Assembly (NCBI GenBank): GCA_033675545.1
Contig: JAWDGP010007240.1
Span: forward strand, 457,001 to 521,000
DNA: 64,000 nucleotides
Direction of reading: 5' to 3'
Origin: Elysia crispata
Lineage: Eukaryota; Mollusca; Gastropoda; Plakobranchidae
Shown: positions 62,462 to 64,000 of the stretch, one piece after another
How positions within the stretch are numbered: the first letter of the stretch is position 1
Layout: every line of letters begins with the position of its first letter
The notes under the pieces: generated by a model
Told to the model about the DNA's origin: nothing
Seen by the model: only the letters and a program-made list of their open reading frames with translations
Databases searched by the model: none
Made by a program: the position numbers and the translations under genes

Positions 62462-64000
62462 ATCTCCACAACCCCTAGAGCGGGAGCTACAACCTGCAGC
62501 TAAGGGCGCTTGCAAGTGTTTTCAATGGTTCCAACATATCCATACATGCTCTATTTATTCAGAAACTTTTCGGTCCGTATTAGATTAATATGTACGCTCG
62601 CGAAATAGTTAAAAATCATCGACTTTCCGAAACTGCTACAAATTAATGAAAGAAAAAAAACAAACAAACAACCAAACCAAAACCAAAACAAAAACAAAAC
62701 GAAACAAAAATAAATGATTTACTGTTTTTTTTTGCTTGCATTGTGTTCCAACTGGAGCATACCTATGCTTCAAATCCCTACAGTGAATAAATACGCTTGA
62801 ATTAAGTGAAAAGAGTAAGTGACTGAAAGATATTTTCAAACTTTTTTATGTAAGATTGTTTATTGCACAATCAACCCCAGTTTGGTGGTAAAGTGATCTC
62901 TGTAGGAATTTCCTGAAAAATTTACCGTGCTTCACATTTCAAATATCACTGTTTTTTTTTTGTTTTGTTTTACAAGTTCGCAATTTTCTAATCTAGATCT
63001 GTTGTTAAGGAGTGTGTAAGTATATCGAACTAGCCGTGTTAGAAACTATTTTCATGAGTTTTAACTTCATGAAGGCCCCTCTGTGTGTTGTGTGATTCCT
63101 CTTGGATTAGATCGTGACTTACCCTCTGACCAGTGGAGCTGCGGACCTTGGCCGAACACCTTCTCTTTACTCCTGGATCTAGTTATTGTTATTATTGTTG
63201 TCAAACTGGTTTGACGTGTGGCTGACCTCCCCTATGAGCTCACTTGGAGGTTGAACCTCCCACTAGACTTGGCATCGACAGTACTGCTGTAAGTTCAATA
63301 AGACGTTTATGAATGAACAGGAAAAAAAATGGAATTTGGTTCAGGCGAGACGGTTAGATGCTGTTTCCAAACCTGAACGATTAAATGTATTGGGCCGTGT
63401 CTTGTGCATTCGTTACTATTTTCGTTACTTATTTAGCAATAACTGAATCAACACTTACTAGACCAATCTCTCAGCTAGTAACGCTAACAGAGTTGGATGT
63501 TGAAAAAGATTTTATCAATCATTACGGATTAGAACTCATGCCATGTTTCGACCTGGCTTGCTTACTTCCTCTACTGAGGCCTGTGTCCTCCTGACAATCC
63601 ACCCTCGTATAGGACTCTGATGACTGTGTCAACATAGTGATTAGACTTACTCAACCCTTTTTTCACTGAAACAAGTGCTTCTCGATCTCCGTCCCACAAG
63701 AGTTCCGTTTCTCTTCAGGTATCCTAATAAACTGTGAAATTGGATGAGATGCAAACTTAACCACCTGTTGACCCGCGTCTAGACCGCTCAAAATATAAGG
63801 TTAGCTCTTCTGCTGTCATTGTGACTTCCTGATCTCGGCTTATTTATGCCTTTGTGTTGTGTCAGCCGTAAAACATTAGCAATATGGAAATATGGTTTTA
63901 TGAGGGAACAGCTATAAATTGATTCAACGTAAATATACAACAAAAACGTCTTTCCCCATATTCTAGCTATCAGGATTTATCATCATTTGTATCAGCTGTA
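61290..64000. other. Terminal stretch without a supportable gene
   Basis: Contains CT microsatellites (62,249-62,272; 62,430-62,458) and C and A runs. A box-B-like GCTCGATTCCCGCCGAGTGC near 61,838 resembles a SINE piece. The longest frames (61,565-61,942 and 63,385-63,594, both +) have no domain I recognise and no clear splice context. Confidence 0.4.

Noticed and set aside
63385-63594. 69-codon + frame starting with a hydrophobic, signal-like stretch
   Set aside because: Looks like a short secreted peptide at first glance, but it has no cleavage-and-cysteine pattern, no family resemblance and no polyadenylation context.

Overview
The window looks like AT-rich, intron-rich animal nuclear DNA with long homopolymers, many microsatellites and large minisatellites. 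Nothing in it is prokaryotic: there are no operons, ribosome binding sites, CRISPR arrays or phage genes. Overlapping TCTAGATC/AGATCTAG motifs and a basigin/neuroplastin-type gene with spread-out exons suggest an invertebrate, and a gastropod mollusc is my best guess. That assignment is inference only.

Layout. (1) 0.7-8.8 kb holds about 17 diverged exon-like cassettes on the + strand. Each has a polypyrimidine/AG left edge, a Gln/Glu/Asp-rich core and a GT right edge. Their introns are duplicated too, as short units of about 0.2-0.4 kb on the left and long units of about 0.9 kb on the right. Most cassettes carry in-frame stops, many of them at glutamine positions, so this looks like a decayed or non-coding exon-duplication array. 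(2) 8.8-11.6 kb is a second repeat family of roughly 185-bp units plus a duplicated 0.5-kb spacer (offset about 1,003 bp). (3) 11.6-20.0 kb has no recognisable gene. (4) 20,048-37,535 (+) is the one gene I can reconstruct with confidence: nine coding exons, 355 residues, with a signal peptide, three Ig domains, a WPFLG-type transmembrane helix and a short basic tail. It belongs to the basigin/neuroplastin/embigin family. Its fifth intron contains a decayed hAT-like DNA transposon at 26,542-27,899. (5) 37.5-46 kb holds the 3' UTR candidate, then gene-poor DNA with microsatellites. (6) 46.9-61.2 kb is a cluster of at least seven unrelated minisatellites. The two largest are a 48/51-bp array (50.5-53.8 kb) with a palindrome in nearly every unit and a polypurine 51/54-bp array (54.1-56.9 kb). 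Both have higher-order duplications. A GC-rich promoter-like or exon-like patch sits just after them (57.05-57.36 kb). (7) 61.2-64 kb has no gene I can support.

Only the Ig gene is a firm protein-coding call. The minisatellites give long open frames on both strands, but these are best explained by amplification of stop-free units.
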